Position numbers and translations under genes: made by a program. A DNA stretch of 64,000 bases from Dirofilaria immitis (Eukaryota > Nematoda > Chromadorea > Rhabditida > Onchocercidae). The notes under the pieces were generated by a model that saw nothing but the letters and a program-made list of their open reading frames with translations, was not told the origin of the DNA and did no database searches. Below are positions 1 through 13,100 of this stretch, in pieces; within the stretch, counting starts at the first letter, position 1, and every line of letters begins with the position of its first letter. The DNA lies in contig JAKNDB010000086.1 in the NCBI GenBank assembly GCA_024305405.1, forward strand, positions 124,001 to 188,000, read 5' to 3'.

Positions 1-1181
1 TCTTTGAAAAGCGTGAACGTGCATCATTTAACGCCAAATTTAATATGCGTCGATGAATTTCTAAGCATTCATCAATTTAATATTTCAATCACAAAATCCG
101 TCGACTTTCTTAGAACTTCATACACTTCAGGTGTTTACATCAATAGTAATATTATTAATCAATTGATTATCTTTTATTACTAATTTTTACTATCAAATTC
201 AATCAGATTGAGTTTTTAATTTTTTAAAACTTCATTCAAATGCCATAACATTTTTGCAGAAATATTCTTTAAGTTGTTTTGAATTTATCCACTTTTGTTT
301 AACTTTGGTATATAACACTTACGTCAAAGTGTAACGATCATACTGAAGGAAATATGTGGGATCCAGACATAAATATACTTTAGCACAAAGATGGTGATTA
401 GACATTGTAACATTCATTTGTATCCATAAAAATTTTGTCCCCGGTATTTCAGTATTTAAGATAAAAAGCCTGGTAATCGGAGATAAAAATGAGAATTAGA
501 CATCTCATTAATTATATTTATTCATCATAAGTGATGAACCATTCAGGAAACATTCCATTAATACATTGTTTTGATTAAATATATGCTACAATTATTTCGG
601 TTTCTCCGACGTTTATCGACTCCTTTCATATGAAATCCGAGAGCTAGCGATGACTTTTCACTTATAGAATTTTTATTACTAATTTTATCAAAAAGATGCA
701 GCGATATCGTGGTACTTGGTAAAAGAAATGAACAAGCATCTACATTCGGAAGAGTTACAAGATGGAGCTTCGGGAACAATTCAAAGGTAACAGCTGTTCC
801 AACACAGTTTATGGCATGTTTGAACTGAAATTTCTGGACTTTAATTCTTCTAAACAGCGATAACATAGCTAGTTCTGGATTACGATAGAAAGCTTTCGGT
901 ATGCACTATTCAGGTACGCCAGCATAATGACACCATAAAGCCATCAGAACTATTTGCGTGATTTATCACGATATTAGTAGAGTCAATAATAAATTATGAA
1001 AAAAATAATAAGTCTGAAAATATGTGGAGGTGTTTGTATTAAATACTGCAAATAATTGCTTCATAAATGGTTTATTTTTCGTTAGAAAAGATTAACATTA
1101 ACAAGAAACAAATAGTCAAGAAAGAGAGGAAGGATATAAAAAGGAAAATATTAATGGATCAGCAACAAGTACACTGATTAA
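1..1181. other. No confirmed gene; 3' flank of La
   Basis: A short open segment reaches the left edge on the plus strand and ends in TGA near base 56; it could be the last codons of an upstream gene but is too short to judge. A 102-codon minus-strand open frame at 558-866 has no recognisable motif and no convincing splice partners. Confidence 0.3.
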
Positions 1182-3871
1182 TTAATCCGAATCTGCAAAT
1201 ATTATTTTGGTAGCTTTCTTCGGCTCTGCATTTCCAGATATTTTTCTTAATTTCTTCTCAGGTGTGTCTTCAGCCACTTCCTCGGCTGACCTCTGCAATT
1301 ACAGATATTACCGATAACTACTTAAAACAAACTTATAATTCACGAGCAAACCATAAAACGTGACTACAAACTGCAATTATGATCATGAAGTATAATAATA
1401 TAATAATGAAATTATAGTCTTAACGTACGAATTTTTTGCTCTGAATATTTACCTTTTCGCCCCGTGTCTCACCATTCCGTGCACCATTTTTCCCACGACC
1501 ACGGCCTCGAATCTTAGCTCCGCGTCGATTTTTCGCTATTCGCGCCTGTTTATCAGCTTTTTTTTACTAAAATTATTCCAGTATTCTTCTTCTTCTTCGC
1601 CATCAAGCACTGTACCCTTAAGTTCATTCCCTTCGAACATTACTTTTCCATCTTCTCCTTTTTCCGCCGCCAATTTCCAAGCAATAGCAGCACCATTTTC
1701 TTCACCACCAAAGCGAATCTGGGCCTTAAAAATTATTTCTTTTAATTCAAAAAATATCACACTACTAATAATTAAATTTCCTCGAGCAGGAGACATATTC
1801 CAAGCTAAATAAAAGAAAGTAAAATACTAACGGTTTACCTTCTCATCGCCCTTTTCATATACAACATATTGCACATCACCGAATTGCTTGAAAAAATCTT
1901 TAACTTTCATGAGATCGCAATTCTCCTTTGGAATATTTACCACTGACAGCACTAATCCTTTGACAAAATGTACTATTTCCAGATTTTTTTTTTTAACTCC
2001 ACTTCAGCAGCTTTCTAAAAATAAAATAAGAGATGAAAAACTTGACCGAAATAATTTACGCGTAAAAGAAATTGGCTGAATCGAGAACAGATTTAGCTCA
2101 AAAAACTGGCAAGACACGTGACCTTTTAGCTTGCTTAGCAGCACGAGCGGCAAGTCGTTTTTCTTTCAGCTCTTTTGCTTATTCGCCCAGTAATCGTTCC
2201 TGGAAAACATCATTTAGTAATATTAGGTCGAGCAGCATGTGAAATAAAAAATACATATAATATTTTTCACACCTGGTTAAATATATATTGAAAAAGTTCT
2301 TTAAGATTTCTCACACATTTCATAATTTTAAAACTTTACTTATTAATATTCATAGCAGAGAAGCTGAATATATGAATAGGATTGCACAGAAACTACTGAT
2401 AAGTTAAAAATCTTACTGCATCATTTTCAAAAGATCATTGCCATTGAATTGCTTTGTATCACTATTAACGAAAGCTTCTGCTACCTTTTGATCTTTGTAA
2501 GTGACAAACACTGAGCCTTTAAAAGCTCGCTTTTCTGATTTTTCACGGCGCATCATTACATTTTCAACGCTACCAAACTGTTTAACGAAATTTAAAATAT
2601 CATCCAATTTCGTGTCTCGTTCGAAGCCTTTCTAAAAATTATAAGTGATTTATATGCTGTTTCGTTGAACAATAAAATAAAATGTTATTACAAAATCTCT
2701 CTGATAAAGATCGATAACTTTCCAAGACGAAAAGTTTTCCATTCAAAAGAAACAATTTGTTTCGACTCAATATATAGATATTAGATTACATCCATTTTTT
2801 ATAACTTGCAAGCTCTAGAAAAAATACGACACAAAAATGAAAAAATCTTTTACCGCCATGATCATAACTGACCATAACTGTTTATTGTAACAAATAAAAC
2901 AGTAACTCACAATATATACAGTACGTCGCTTTATGACCTGCCAATATTCAAGCGAATTTTCTGGTAATGGTACTTCAGGATTACGTCGTATTTTATTGCC
3001 GTCTTCAGAAATCTGCATCAACTTAGAATGCTTCAAAGATTCTCCGATTATTTTGGGGTCAGAAGAAATTTGTGCTAAGCGTTTAAATTTTAACATCGTT
3101 GTGAGTTGGACCCCTAAATGCAAAAAAGCAATCAGTACTTTGAGTAATGTTAACATTTACACTATGAATTTTTACTTCATTTTTACTATTAACACTAGTT
3201 ATTATTAATTTCGAACTAGAAAAACAACATTACTTTTGACTCGTTAAACTTATGGAATATGTCGAATGTTTCTACATGAACATAATAAAATCACTCACAT
3301 CCATCATCTTTCTTAATTTCTTCCTGTAGAAATCGATCTCGAGGTAAGTTAATATCGCCAAAATAATACTAAAAATAGAAACTGAAGGAGAAAAAGAATG
3401 AAAAGGAGGATGAAAAAGAGAGACGACCATTTTATGCCAAGAGTTTTAATTTCATATATATTCCGTAACTTATCTCTTTCACTTAACTGATGACTTGATA
3501 AATATATGAACGATTAAAGCTTATCGTTTGCTTAATTAAAGATCTAATAATATTATGATTTTTTTACCGTAACAAATCTGAGGGAATTTCAGAAATACAT
3601 GGACCTGCTTTTTATAAAGATAGTGTCTTGTCAAAAAACTAGTGAGTGAAGATGGTTCTAATTCAAAAAGTTTACTTACTTCAACTTGTTCAATAATCTT
3701 CTGCTGGATGCTTACATGAGAGTGGTTCATATGCTCAACATTTCTGGAAGGTGTACTGGTGTCAACATCACTGTTCTTTTCACTATTTGTACTATCATTT
3801 ATTGCAGTTCCATTATTCATAATTAATTCATTATTCCTCTCACTGTCAGCTATTTTCTGATTCGTTTCCAT
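1182..3871 (-). CDS. SSB (La): La autoantigen-like RNA-binding protein (La-HTH plus two RRM domains), 8 exons
   Basis: La binds the 3' oligo-U ends of new RNA polymerase III transcripts in the nucleus and protects and chaperones them. Exons (high to low): 3871-3680, 3368-3299, 3113-2911, 2631-2417, 2199-2123, 2014-1839, 1724-1453, 1292-1182. After a Ser/Asn-rich leader the La winged-helix motif crosses the exon 1/2/3 junctions (YYFGDINLPRDRFLQ, then DDGWVQLTTM and FKRLAQIS). RRM1 is in exon 4 (ending near KGSVFVTYKD), RRM2 in exons 6-7 (DFFKQFGDV, then AQIRFGG). A basic RGRGRGK tail and an acidic end close the protein. About 430-440 residues, close to animal La. The frame breaks at homopolymers near 1557-1564, 1984-1994 and 2173-2176; adding one base at the first makes exon 7 a multiple of three, so I read these as sequence errors. 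Family assignment is secure. Confidence 0.95.
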
Positions 3872-3887
3872 TAAATCCTCTTAAACT

Positions 3888-3889
3888 TC
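3888..3889 (-). other. Candidate spliced-leader acceptor of the La gene
   Basis: On the minus strand a run of T ending in AG lies directly before base 3888, 17 nt upstream of the ATG at 3871. No upstream exon is evident, so this is probably a trans-splice acceptor. Inferred from position and consensus only. Confidence 0.5.
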
Positions 3890-4339
3890 TAAAAAAAAAA
3901 GATATATTCTTTAGTACATATCAATTCGCTTCAATACATCGCATAAAATGTAGTGCTAGATCACAGCTATGTGACTTAAACGGTAATTAAACAGTTGAAT
4001 ACCTTAAATATATTTAACTAAATTAATTCCTTCTTTCTTTATGGGTGGCGATAATTTACCCTAACAGCCGACATATCACCCTAGCATTACGAAATAAGAA
4101 ACTCAGATGCAAGCGAACCTTAAACCGACTTATTCGAGCATAAAGCACATCAACCATATTTGAGGTAGAAAACTGAACATGCACCGACGGACAGAAATCT
4201 TCTTTGGAGTATTTGAATATATAACAGCAGAATAATGCAACAGCAGAATAATGCATGTGTCTACGGAAAATTTTTCAAGATATTTCGTTAGTTTTCCAGA
4301 TCTTTAAAAAAACACTAATTTCTTACTTTTTTTCTTTAG

Positions 4340-5097
4340 AATGTAGAGGAAAGATGCATTTACGAGAAAAGCAGTTTGAAAAAGCTCATACTGATTTTTT
4401 CGAAGCCTTTAAAAATTACGATGAAAGTGGATCGGAACGAAGAATTGCATGCTTGAAATATCTAGTGCTTGCGAATATGCTTATTAAGTGAGTCACTGTG
4501 ATTAAAATTATACTTATTCTGTTCGAAACATTCGTGTATCATACAAAGGTATTGATGCGCAAAAAAAAATCGTTTGTAATCACATTTTTCTAAACGATTA
4601 CTTTGTTTATTAGATCTGGAATAAATCCATTTGACAGTCAAGAAGCAAAACCGTTCCGCAATGATCCTGAAATAGTTGCAATGAATCAACTTGTGGGTTC
4701 TTACCAAGATAATAATTTGCTGGAATTTGAGAATATTCTTGAAGAAAATCGTGAAGCGATTATGGCTGATCCATTTATTCGTGAGCATATTGAAGAACTG
4801 CTTACCAATATTCGTTCACAGGTTCTGCCATTATTTTTCATATTTGTAATATGTGTATTTCTCTAATTCAACGTACCTTCTTAATGCATTTGTGCATTGC
4901 AGGTATTAATAAGCCTCTGTATACCCTACTCTCGTATTTATTTATCATTTCTTGCGGAAGAACTTCGCGTTAAAGTGGAGGAGGTCATTGTGCTTCTTGC
5001 CGATTTGATTCTCGATGGTGTGCTTAATGCGAAAATTGATGAAATTAGTGGCATCTTGATATCGGAATCAACCAATAAAACAACACGGTATTCTTAA
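4340..5097 (+). CDS. csn-2: COP9 signalosome subunit 2 (CSN2), C-terminal three exons only
   Basis: CSN2 is a scaffold subunit of the COP9 signalosome, which removes NEDD8 from cullin ubiquitin ligases. Exons 4340-4487, 4614-4821 and 4903-5097 join in consistent phases and encode the C-terminal repeat and PCI region: [20 protein letters not shown], then [32 protein letters not shown] and [15 protein letters not shown]. These match the strongly conserved CSN2 family. The first exon opens in phase 1 behind a good acceptor (TTTCTTTAG), exactly where the family has a preceding Arg-Glu, so it is an internal exon and roughly 270 N-terminal residues are not here. The stop at 5095-5097 follows TTRYS; the human protein runs about 20 residues further. 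The missing 5' part is probably left of the window, with La lying in the intron, although truncation is possible. Confidence 0.93.
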
Positions 5098-5325
5098 GTC
5101 TTCATATATTTAACAATAAAATTTAGTTCTTTACGTACTGATCTTTATTCAAACACTTTTTGAACTTCTAAATCCTTTGAAAATCAGTCTCTAGTTTAAT
5201 AATAACTGTATAGAATAATTTAAAATAAGGGAAAATGAAAGTAAAATTATAGAAAAGATATGCTCATTTAAATTTAAATGAAAGTAAAACTAAATTTTAT
5301 TGTTAAATGTATGAAGACTTAAGAG
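5091..5325. repeat. Inverted repeat, about 36-bp arms, at the csn-2 3' end
   Basis: The arm that contains the csn-2 stop codon (about 5093-5130, beginning CTTAAGTCTTCATATATTTA) is repeated in inverted orientation at about 5288-5323 with one clear mismatch. The spacer is about 160 bp. The arms could form a hairpin in the 3' UTR, or be the ends of a small miniature element. No target-site duplication was identified. Confidence 0.75.
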
Positions 5326-8300
5326 AAGTTAAAATATTCTTCAAATTCCTCACTGAAATATTATATAGTATGCTATAGTTTTTGTATCATTCCTGAAATT
5401 AAAAAAAGTGATAGATACTGAGACTGTTAATTACTTATACTAAAAGAGGTATTAAGCTAAGAAAATAATAAGTTTTTATTAGCAAATGAACATATTAAAA
5501 AGAAATGCTCAATTTTTTTTCTTTGCTAAACGAGTGGATCATTTTAAACTGATTGATAATGCATATATGACAATACAATGTAGGTATGGATTTTATAACA
5601 GCAAGAGTATAAGAGTTTGACCTCCAACACAAAGTTATAATTTATAATCTTTTGAATTTAAATGCTCTTCTAAGCAAAATCCTATTCTCAATCGTAATAA
5701 TTTCAAATAGAATAGTTAGATGAGATAGTTTGGGATAGTACATTATTCAACCCACATCCAGGAGAAAAGTATGAAAAATATGTGAGAAAGAAACTTGCTT
5801 GCAATCTCTTAATGTTTTCAATACATGCACTGAAATGGAAGTTTTTCATAAGTTTGAGCTGAAATGGAAGTTTTTCTTTTTCATTCGCACAATCAGCCAA
5901 AAAAAAACATTTCATATCGGATTTCAAAATGAGACATCATAGTCCAGAGCACCAATTTGATATCGGCTACATTGAATCTTTTAACCGAAATGTCATGACA
6001 CGGTTGCAGATCACGTTATCACGAGAAATTGTAAAGTGCTTTTTCAAATGCTTTATTAGAAGAGTTCCAAGATTTTTCTTGCGATTTTTGCGATTTTGAA
6101 ATAGTTAACGAAAACAATATAATTGAGTCACCAGTTGACCGTCTCTTTCAATCATTAGCTCACGAATATGAATTTGTTACCAACTGAAAAAGCTATGTGA
6201 TTTTTCTATCATTTTTCTATTCGATTTTATGCCAATGTATAAAAGAAAAGGTTCTAATTCTTCGCTATAACTTTTCAGAAAATAATGTGTATAATACGCA
6301 ATCAGTTGCACTTTAAGTTTAAAAATGTTGTGAATGACATCTATCATACACATAGGAGGAAAAAAATAGGAAATGAACGAAGGTGATCAAAGGCAGCGAA
6401 TTATTGCATAGATATATTTATATAAGTACTAATACTTGACATGTCATAAAACATCATTTAGCAATGATCCTTTATATATTCGCTCTTGAATTTATCTAGA
6501 AAATATTACTGTTATGTGATTCCAGAGAATACGCTTCTGAAACGTTCAACTTGATCAAAATAATTCTATAAAAGTATTTAGAACGATTTGCAGAACACAT
6601 TATGTTATTCATAAGACTTTATCTTTTGATTAAACGATCAAAATGGGTAAAATAAAATAGACTAATCATGTATGCGCAGAAATAATATTGAAAAAAAAAA
6701 GTTAAAACTATAAAAGCATTGTTCCATTCACAATAAGTGTACATCGATTAATCGCTAAACATTGCTTTTGAATTATAAAGAATATTCAATCGATAGATAA
6801 TCTTTTAAATCATTAAATCAAAAAAACGCCATCTCTAGGGTCATTCAAAGATAATCGACATATACTTAAAGTCCATCTTAATTTATGCCTAAGCGTATTT
6901 TCTTTTTCATAAAATTTAAAAATTATCATTCTTTCATTCTTTTTATAATCAAAAATTATTATCATTTGTTGAAAGTTTTATTTTTTCGTAAAAATTATGG
7001 GCGAATATTTTCACTAATATAATTTGATTTCACTTTACCAAAATATCATTGTTAAATTTGCTTAAAAAATTTGTTTTTGTCAATCCTTTCCATGATAAGA
7101 AAAAACAAGAAGATTGATTATTTGGTGTACAATTAGTTGAGCTTTGAATAAAATTAAAAGATTATTAATATTTTTATTTTCTCTTTTTCCTATTTCATAG
7201 CTAAAATATAGAAGTGCTACTTGAATTTTTTTGCTTTTTTTCCGTTTCTTTTTGATCAATTTCTTCCTCTTATCCAAATGGTAAAATAATTGAATTTATC
7301 AATAATTCAATCTATATTACTGATAAATGTTGACTGAGAATAAATAGTACATTATTGATCTATAAATGCAGTTATATTCTCAGAATTCATTAATCTTAGC
7401 ATCACTATCTTTCAACAGGCAAGGCCTTCTGTTTTCAAGACTAAAAGAAGCAACTAATGTAATTGATACCAAAAGTGTGTTGTAATCAGAAAAATAGATA
7501 AACAAAAAATGAAGAGCTGGAAAGATGATGGAGGAAGGTAATAGGCGGAGTGCAAAAGATATTGAACTAGCAATAGGATGAATAGCTAAGTTCGAACGAA
7601 CAACCAACTTGATGACAACTGTTCAAATTCAGACCTATTGCTTTTTCTTTCAAAAATTACTAAGTAGATGTATAAATAAATTATTCATTTTTGTCACAAA
7701 AATTATATATAAATTATGGCTGAGAAGTGGCACTTGATAGCATTTACTTAGTTCTGCTAATATGTGATTATTGTTGTAGAGTAACATACTGCCATAAATA
7801 AAATGTAAAAATACTTCTTCCGCATTATCACTAATATCATATAAAATAAATTAATTGCTTTATACTGTATCTTTCCGGTAAAAATATGTAGAATTATTTG
7901 CATCATTGAAATTCATCTAATTTAGACATAAATTTATCCTGAATTAGTTATTTAATGCGGAATGATTTCAACATTGAGTAAATTTTCATCAAATATGACG
8001 GCACATGAAACTTCGGAAGAGCACATGAAAACAGTAATGAACTATTCTGTTTAATTTAACTGTTGAGGAGGTCATCAATCGCTAAATCGATAATTGGAAG
8101 AGAAAATTTCCTTTTCTCGGTAGCTTAATGTCTTTTAATTGTTTTTATTTTTTAAAATGCAGTTTCATTATCTGCCTCATATGTTATCGTTTTAAAGTTT
8201 TCGAAAATGCCAAAAAATTCGCTTTTTCGATTTCGTTAATGTATATGTTTCTTTTCTGATTTCGCGGTTATTTGAAAAATTTGAAATTAGACTTTATAGT

Positions 8301-9890
8301 AATTGCTTAATTAAGAGTATAGAATATTTTTAAGCTTAGACGATTTGATTAATAATATTTCATGGTGTTGATATAGTGATATTTATGCTTTACAACGCCG
8401 TTGAATATTATCTTAAATGCTTTTTCTCATTGATGATTAAAATTGAAGAGCAGGAAAGAGAAGAGAAAAGAGAACGAATGAGTTTGAGAGAAAAGTTTTC
8501 TTCTCTCTGAAGACTTAGCTGAAAACAGTCGTTCTTGCAGTCTCTCTAAAATGTGCAATTTATTACCACTAAAGCTTCAAAATATTTACTTAGCATAAAT
8601 TGTTATTTCACTTTTGCTGTTCTCATCCATTTTTGCTTGTTTTTTTCTGGCAAAGTATCCCAGGAGCTTCTTACAATTTATGTCGATTGAAGTTGAGAAA
8701 GAATTACTGCTTAAAAATCCTTCACTACCGAGAAAGCCCCAAAACGGACTATCATTCTATAAAAACCAAGCTGGAAACTTTATGATTAAGATTACGATTA
8801 GCTTCAAAATCATAATGAAAAGAAAGGCAGCATTTGTCTTTCAAATGAGAATGTCAAAAACACAAACAAAATTTGTATAAATGTTCAAAAAAGTATCAGC
8901 TATTTTTATACAGTCAACTATCTGCCAAATGAATTTCAGATAATTTTGAAACCTATAAGTAACTTGAACGATGTTATTTACAACGTTTGAAATTTTTCCT
9001 AAAAATTACTGTATCATATTTATATTTTCCACAGATATGTAAGAAAGAGTTATAAATTTGAAAGTACGCATATAGCAGAAAGAAGGCTTTAAAATTTTAA
9101 GAAGAGAAAGATAATGGCTTATGGACAATCCAATTTGGTTTTTTAGATGTAAGAAAAATCCGAAATATATAATCAATACAATAGAGTTATTCATTATCAT
9201 GTATTAACTTATTTATATAAGCATGGCGGTACTACAGCTTTAATTAAATGTTGTTAATATCTGAAATGTTTATTATCTATAAAGTTCTTCATTAATCGTT
9301 TTTCAGCTTTTGTTTTCCTCCATTTTAGTAATGACACAAAGTTCTGTGTCACTATGTATTCTATAATTTCTGAAATTATTTTCAGTCAGTGTAATTGCAA
9401 CATAACTTATTGATATACTTCTTTGCAGGATATGCAAGAGAACACAGAGAGAGAAAAAGGAAATTTTACAATTTTAAAACTGTTTTAGCATTGTTTGTCT
9501 GGATGAGAACGTAATCATCATATTCTAGACATTAATAAAAGGTACAGATAATCACAAATGGAAAAATGAAATAAATTAGAAAAACCATTAATTTTTTTGG
9601 AAAATTATTATCAATAATCAATTATTTTAGATACTGTCAGGATGCATTACTTATATGAAATTTTATTATATACGATATGATATATTTTTTAATGACAAAT
9701 ATTTATTTTAAGCCAGTCTGGTTTAAATTCAATATTTATGTATGCTCGTCAATTAACCAAATATCGGAGGCAGATTCTTATCTTTCTTATCATAGTATGG
9801 CTTTCGTTAATAAATTAAATATCATCTTATTAGCGTTAATGATTCTCTTTGAGAGTGATAACTTTGCTATCAAAATTTTAATTACTTTCA
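5326..9890. other. Gene-poor AT-rich region
   Basis: I see no exon chain with coherent phases. Open frames at 7380-7607 (minus) and 8614-8880 (plus) are short and lack recognisable motifs. Contents are poly-A/T tracts and unique AT-rich sequence. Confidence 0.55.
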
Positions 9891-9894
9891 GATC

Positions 9895-9993
9895 GTAGTG
9901 TAGACCGGAGTTCCTTGTGGGATTTCCCGAAGGCTGACTAGATACATTGTTCTGGTGTTGCAAACTGAGCGTCTTATATGTTTTTCCTATCAA
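9895..9993 (+). other. Possible non-coding 5' UTR exon of the large scaffold gene
   Basis: A segment between a TTACTTTCAG acceptor (ending about 9894) and a GTAAAAAA donor (about 9993) has all frames closed by stops but good splice borders. It lies just upstream of the ATG exon at 10132. It may be a leader exon. This is a weak inference from splice consensus only. Confidence 0.25.
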
Positions 9994-10131
9994 GGTAAAA
10001 AATAAACTCATAAGAAATCTCTATATATTTAATTATAATTTCTATGCGTCCGTATCAATTTCCTTTTTTCCATTGATTCATCCCTAAAATAAATTTAAAA
10101 AGTTACGGCAGGCATTGAAAATTAAATAGTG

Positions 10132-13100
10132 ATGTCATCGGGAATGTATCATAGACGATGGATCAATGTTAGTAATGATGGTACCCCAACGACAGTTCAA
10201 CACAGTAAGAATGTGACACAAGTTATTGCACCTCATACTTACGGAACCAGGTTTTTATTATTTGGAAACTTACTTGTATAAACATATTTATAATGTAGGT
10301 CTTTGTAAACATCTCTCGATCCATCTCCCAAATATTTTTTTAAATAGAAAAAACAAACACATTAGTGAAATGATTGTTTCACAATTCATTCATCAAAAAG
10401 TAATAAATAAAGTTCTGTTTATAGGCAACTTTAAATAAAAACAAATCTCATTCAGAATTGCTATTAAATTTTCTCTTTTTTACCGAGATTTAAAGTTTTT
10501 TTTCCAGGATATTTTAAGAAAACACTGAATTGTATAACAATAGGACATTTGCATGAAAATAAGCCGTTTATCTTTAATAGAATTATTTGCAGTTGGAATT
10601 CTGTGCGCTGGAACAAGTCATTAAGAAGCGATAGATGTAACGGATGCTGGAGTCGATCCATGTCTTTTTCGAACCGGTATCGAAGGATTATAAAATCAAC
10701 TCATCTTATTCATTGCCCCCTTCGGACGCTTTAGCTCACAGTCTGTTGGCAAAAAGAATATCGAAATAAAGTTTGTCTTCTCAGAAGAATTTTCCACGTT
10801 TTTTGGAATTTCAATAAAATTTGGTATATACTTCACAACATGTAGATACGTAAAGTATTACGAATCCTTAAAAATTCTACTACTTGTGTAATGTAATTGA
10901 AAAACGATCGTTGATCACGTAAAATAATTTTTGCCGATGGTCCATATTATCAATATATATGCCTTACGACGATCCGCAAGTTGAAATGAAGTTGGCCTAT
11001 AATGATTCATCTGCTCACTTCACATTTTGTTCGGTGCAAACATTTGTTGTTTATTTCTTTGATGTTAATTTATCCAGTAGATGATATCTGATATTATATT
11101 TTTTCCTCTCTTATCTATCTTCATCTCTTTTCTTTCCAAATGCCTTTAAATAATTCCAGTAACAGTTAGGTGCTTTCCATAATATCGTTCTTTAACATCC
11201 TTTTTTGATTTTTTCTTTTTAAATCCTTTTTGATCAGTAAACAGATGCATTTTTGTTTACGCAAATGTTTGCTTTACATTACAAATACAGGATTATCTTT
11301 TAAAGAGTGCATATTTCAGTTTCATTGGTAGTCATAGTTTTTAACCAGATCAATATTCCAGTAAACTAATATATTATTCGAAAATAAAAAAAAGAATTAC
11401 AGGAACTCCGGTCCGTATATAAGGGAACAACATTCTGTACGTTTTGGAGATACCATGTTATCGCTGATGAACGATAAAACATCAAGCAGGAAATCTCCCC
11501 GACTTCCTTGGCTCTCTGATACTTGTTTGTGTTATGAATATTTTTGGAATAATTCACCTATTGAAAGTTCATCTGCTGATTTTGATCTCCAAATTATTAT
11601 CTGACTGTTGTTGCTAATAGATGCCACTGTCTTTCAGATTTGTTTAAAACTTGAAAAAAATATATATATTAGGGTATAAATCTGTCATTTTCATTTAATG
11701 ATAAGCCTTCAAAATTAGATTTTATATGAAGCTATAAAATTATGATAAAGAATAGCATATCGTCTTTTAGTAACAGATCTCATTTCAGTGAAAAATCGTA
11801 GAGACAGAACTGACAGTAAGTTCGGAAGGAATTCGCGAGAAAGTGCTTTCACTGCTAATAATAGTAAGTTGATATGATCACTTGATTATCTAGCTTATTC
11901 TTATATGACTTTTTGTTTTATAGTGTTGAATTTCTTTATGTTTTCATATGATCCATTGCCAAATTATTTCGTAAAATATTCGTGAATTTTTTTTTGATAC
12001 ATCATCCTTATCTCTAAGCATCCGTGTTGAAATAGCGCTGGATTATTTTTCATTTTGCTTCTATATGGCGGAAATATCTGCTTCATTCACAATTTATGAG
12101 AATCTAAATGTAATAACAATGTAATGTCAGTTATAAACTTCTAATTTCATCTTCTCTTATTTCTAAATGTTCCGATAATTAAGAATGGACTCTTACTTTA
12201 TCTTTACAGCTCGATTCTTTCAATCAGGAGAACGAAATACGGTTCCAGCATTGCCATCACCATCTTCAACATCGCTTCATAATAGAACTCTCGCAAATAA
12301 TACGTCGCAGGCGGTCCGTAGGTAATATTTTCAAGATGTTATATTAGTCCCGATTCAATCTATTTGAATTCGAATAGCGCCGTAATAAATGCCTCATCCA
12401 TCACCATATTCCGTATTGTAGTTATCATGGAAATGCAGTGCTCAAAGCGGATCGTCCATGGCGTCGGCGCATGGCTGATGCGACGCGTTTTCGTAATGTT
12501 CATGGAGATGAGACTAGTATTACAGTACATTCAGCACTTGCAACGATACGAGCACGCCATGACAGTATACCAAACGAACGCAGCAATATCAATAACAAAA
12601 GAGATGAATTGCGAAGTTCACTTAATTCATTAAGAAGTTATATAGATGAGCAAACTACGGTAATCTTCCTACGGACACTATTAATAATGAAAGAGTAGTG
12701 CTGAATATTTCAGTTTTTAAATTTTTTATAAAGAATCATTAAAAATTTAAAATAAAATCATAAATTCGTTACTTTTAATAATGTTAAAAATTATAGAATT
12801 TCTATCGACAGAACAGTCGCTTCTCAGTGCGTGAGTCTTCAATATTCACTGATAAATCATCATTTCATAATTCTGTTATATCCGTTAATCAGCATATTCC
12901 CACTCGAGCATTTAATTTAACCCGATGGAAATCGGGACGATTTCAAGGTACGTATCAAAGTAAAACTTCTTTATTGTTCTTAATCATGTCATTCTAATTT
13001 TCATTTACATAGACAATCTTTAAAAACAAATTTTTCGCTGGACTATAAAATTTAATTATTAGCATCTGTTACGTAGATGGAAGAATAAAAATTGTTTCCA

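Noticed and set aside
558..866. 102-codon minus-strand open frame downstream of La
   Set aside because: No recognisable motif, no convincing splice sites, and such frames occur by chance in this sequence.
2933..3208. 91-codon plus-strand frame opposite La exon 3
   Set aside because: Shadow of the La coding exon, whose minus-strand reading matches the family.
10553..10860. Several overlapping frames that look partly coding, including a signal-peptide-like start at 10553
   Set aside because: All three frames look equally protein-like and each is broken by stops; the segment lies in intron 1 of the scaffold gene and no phase-consistent chain uses it.
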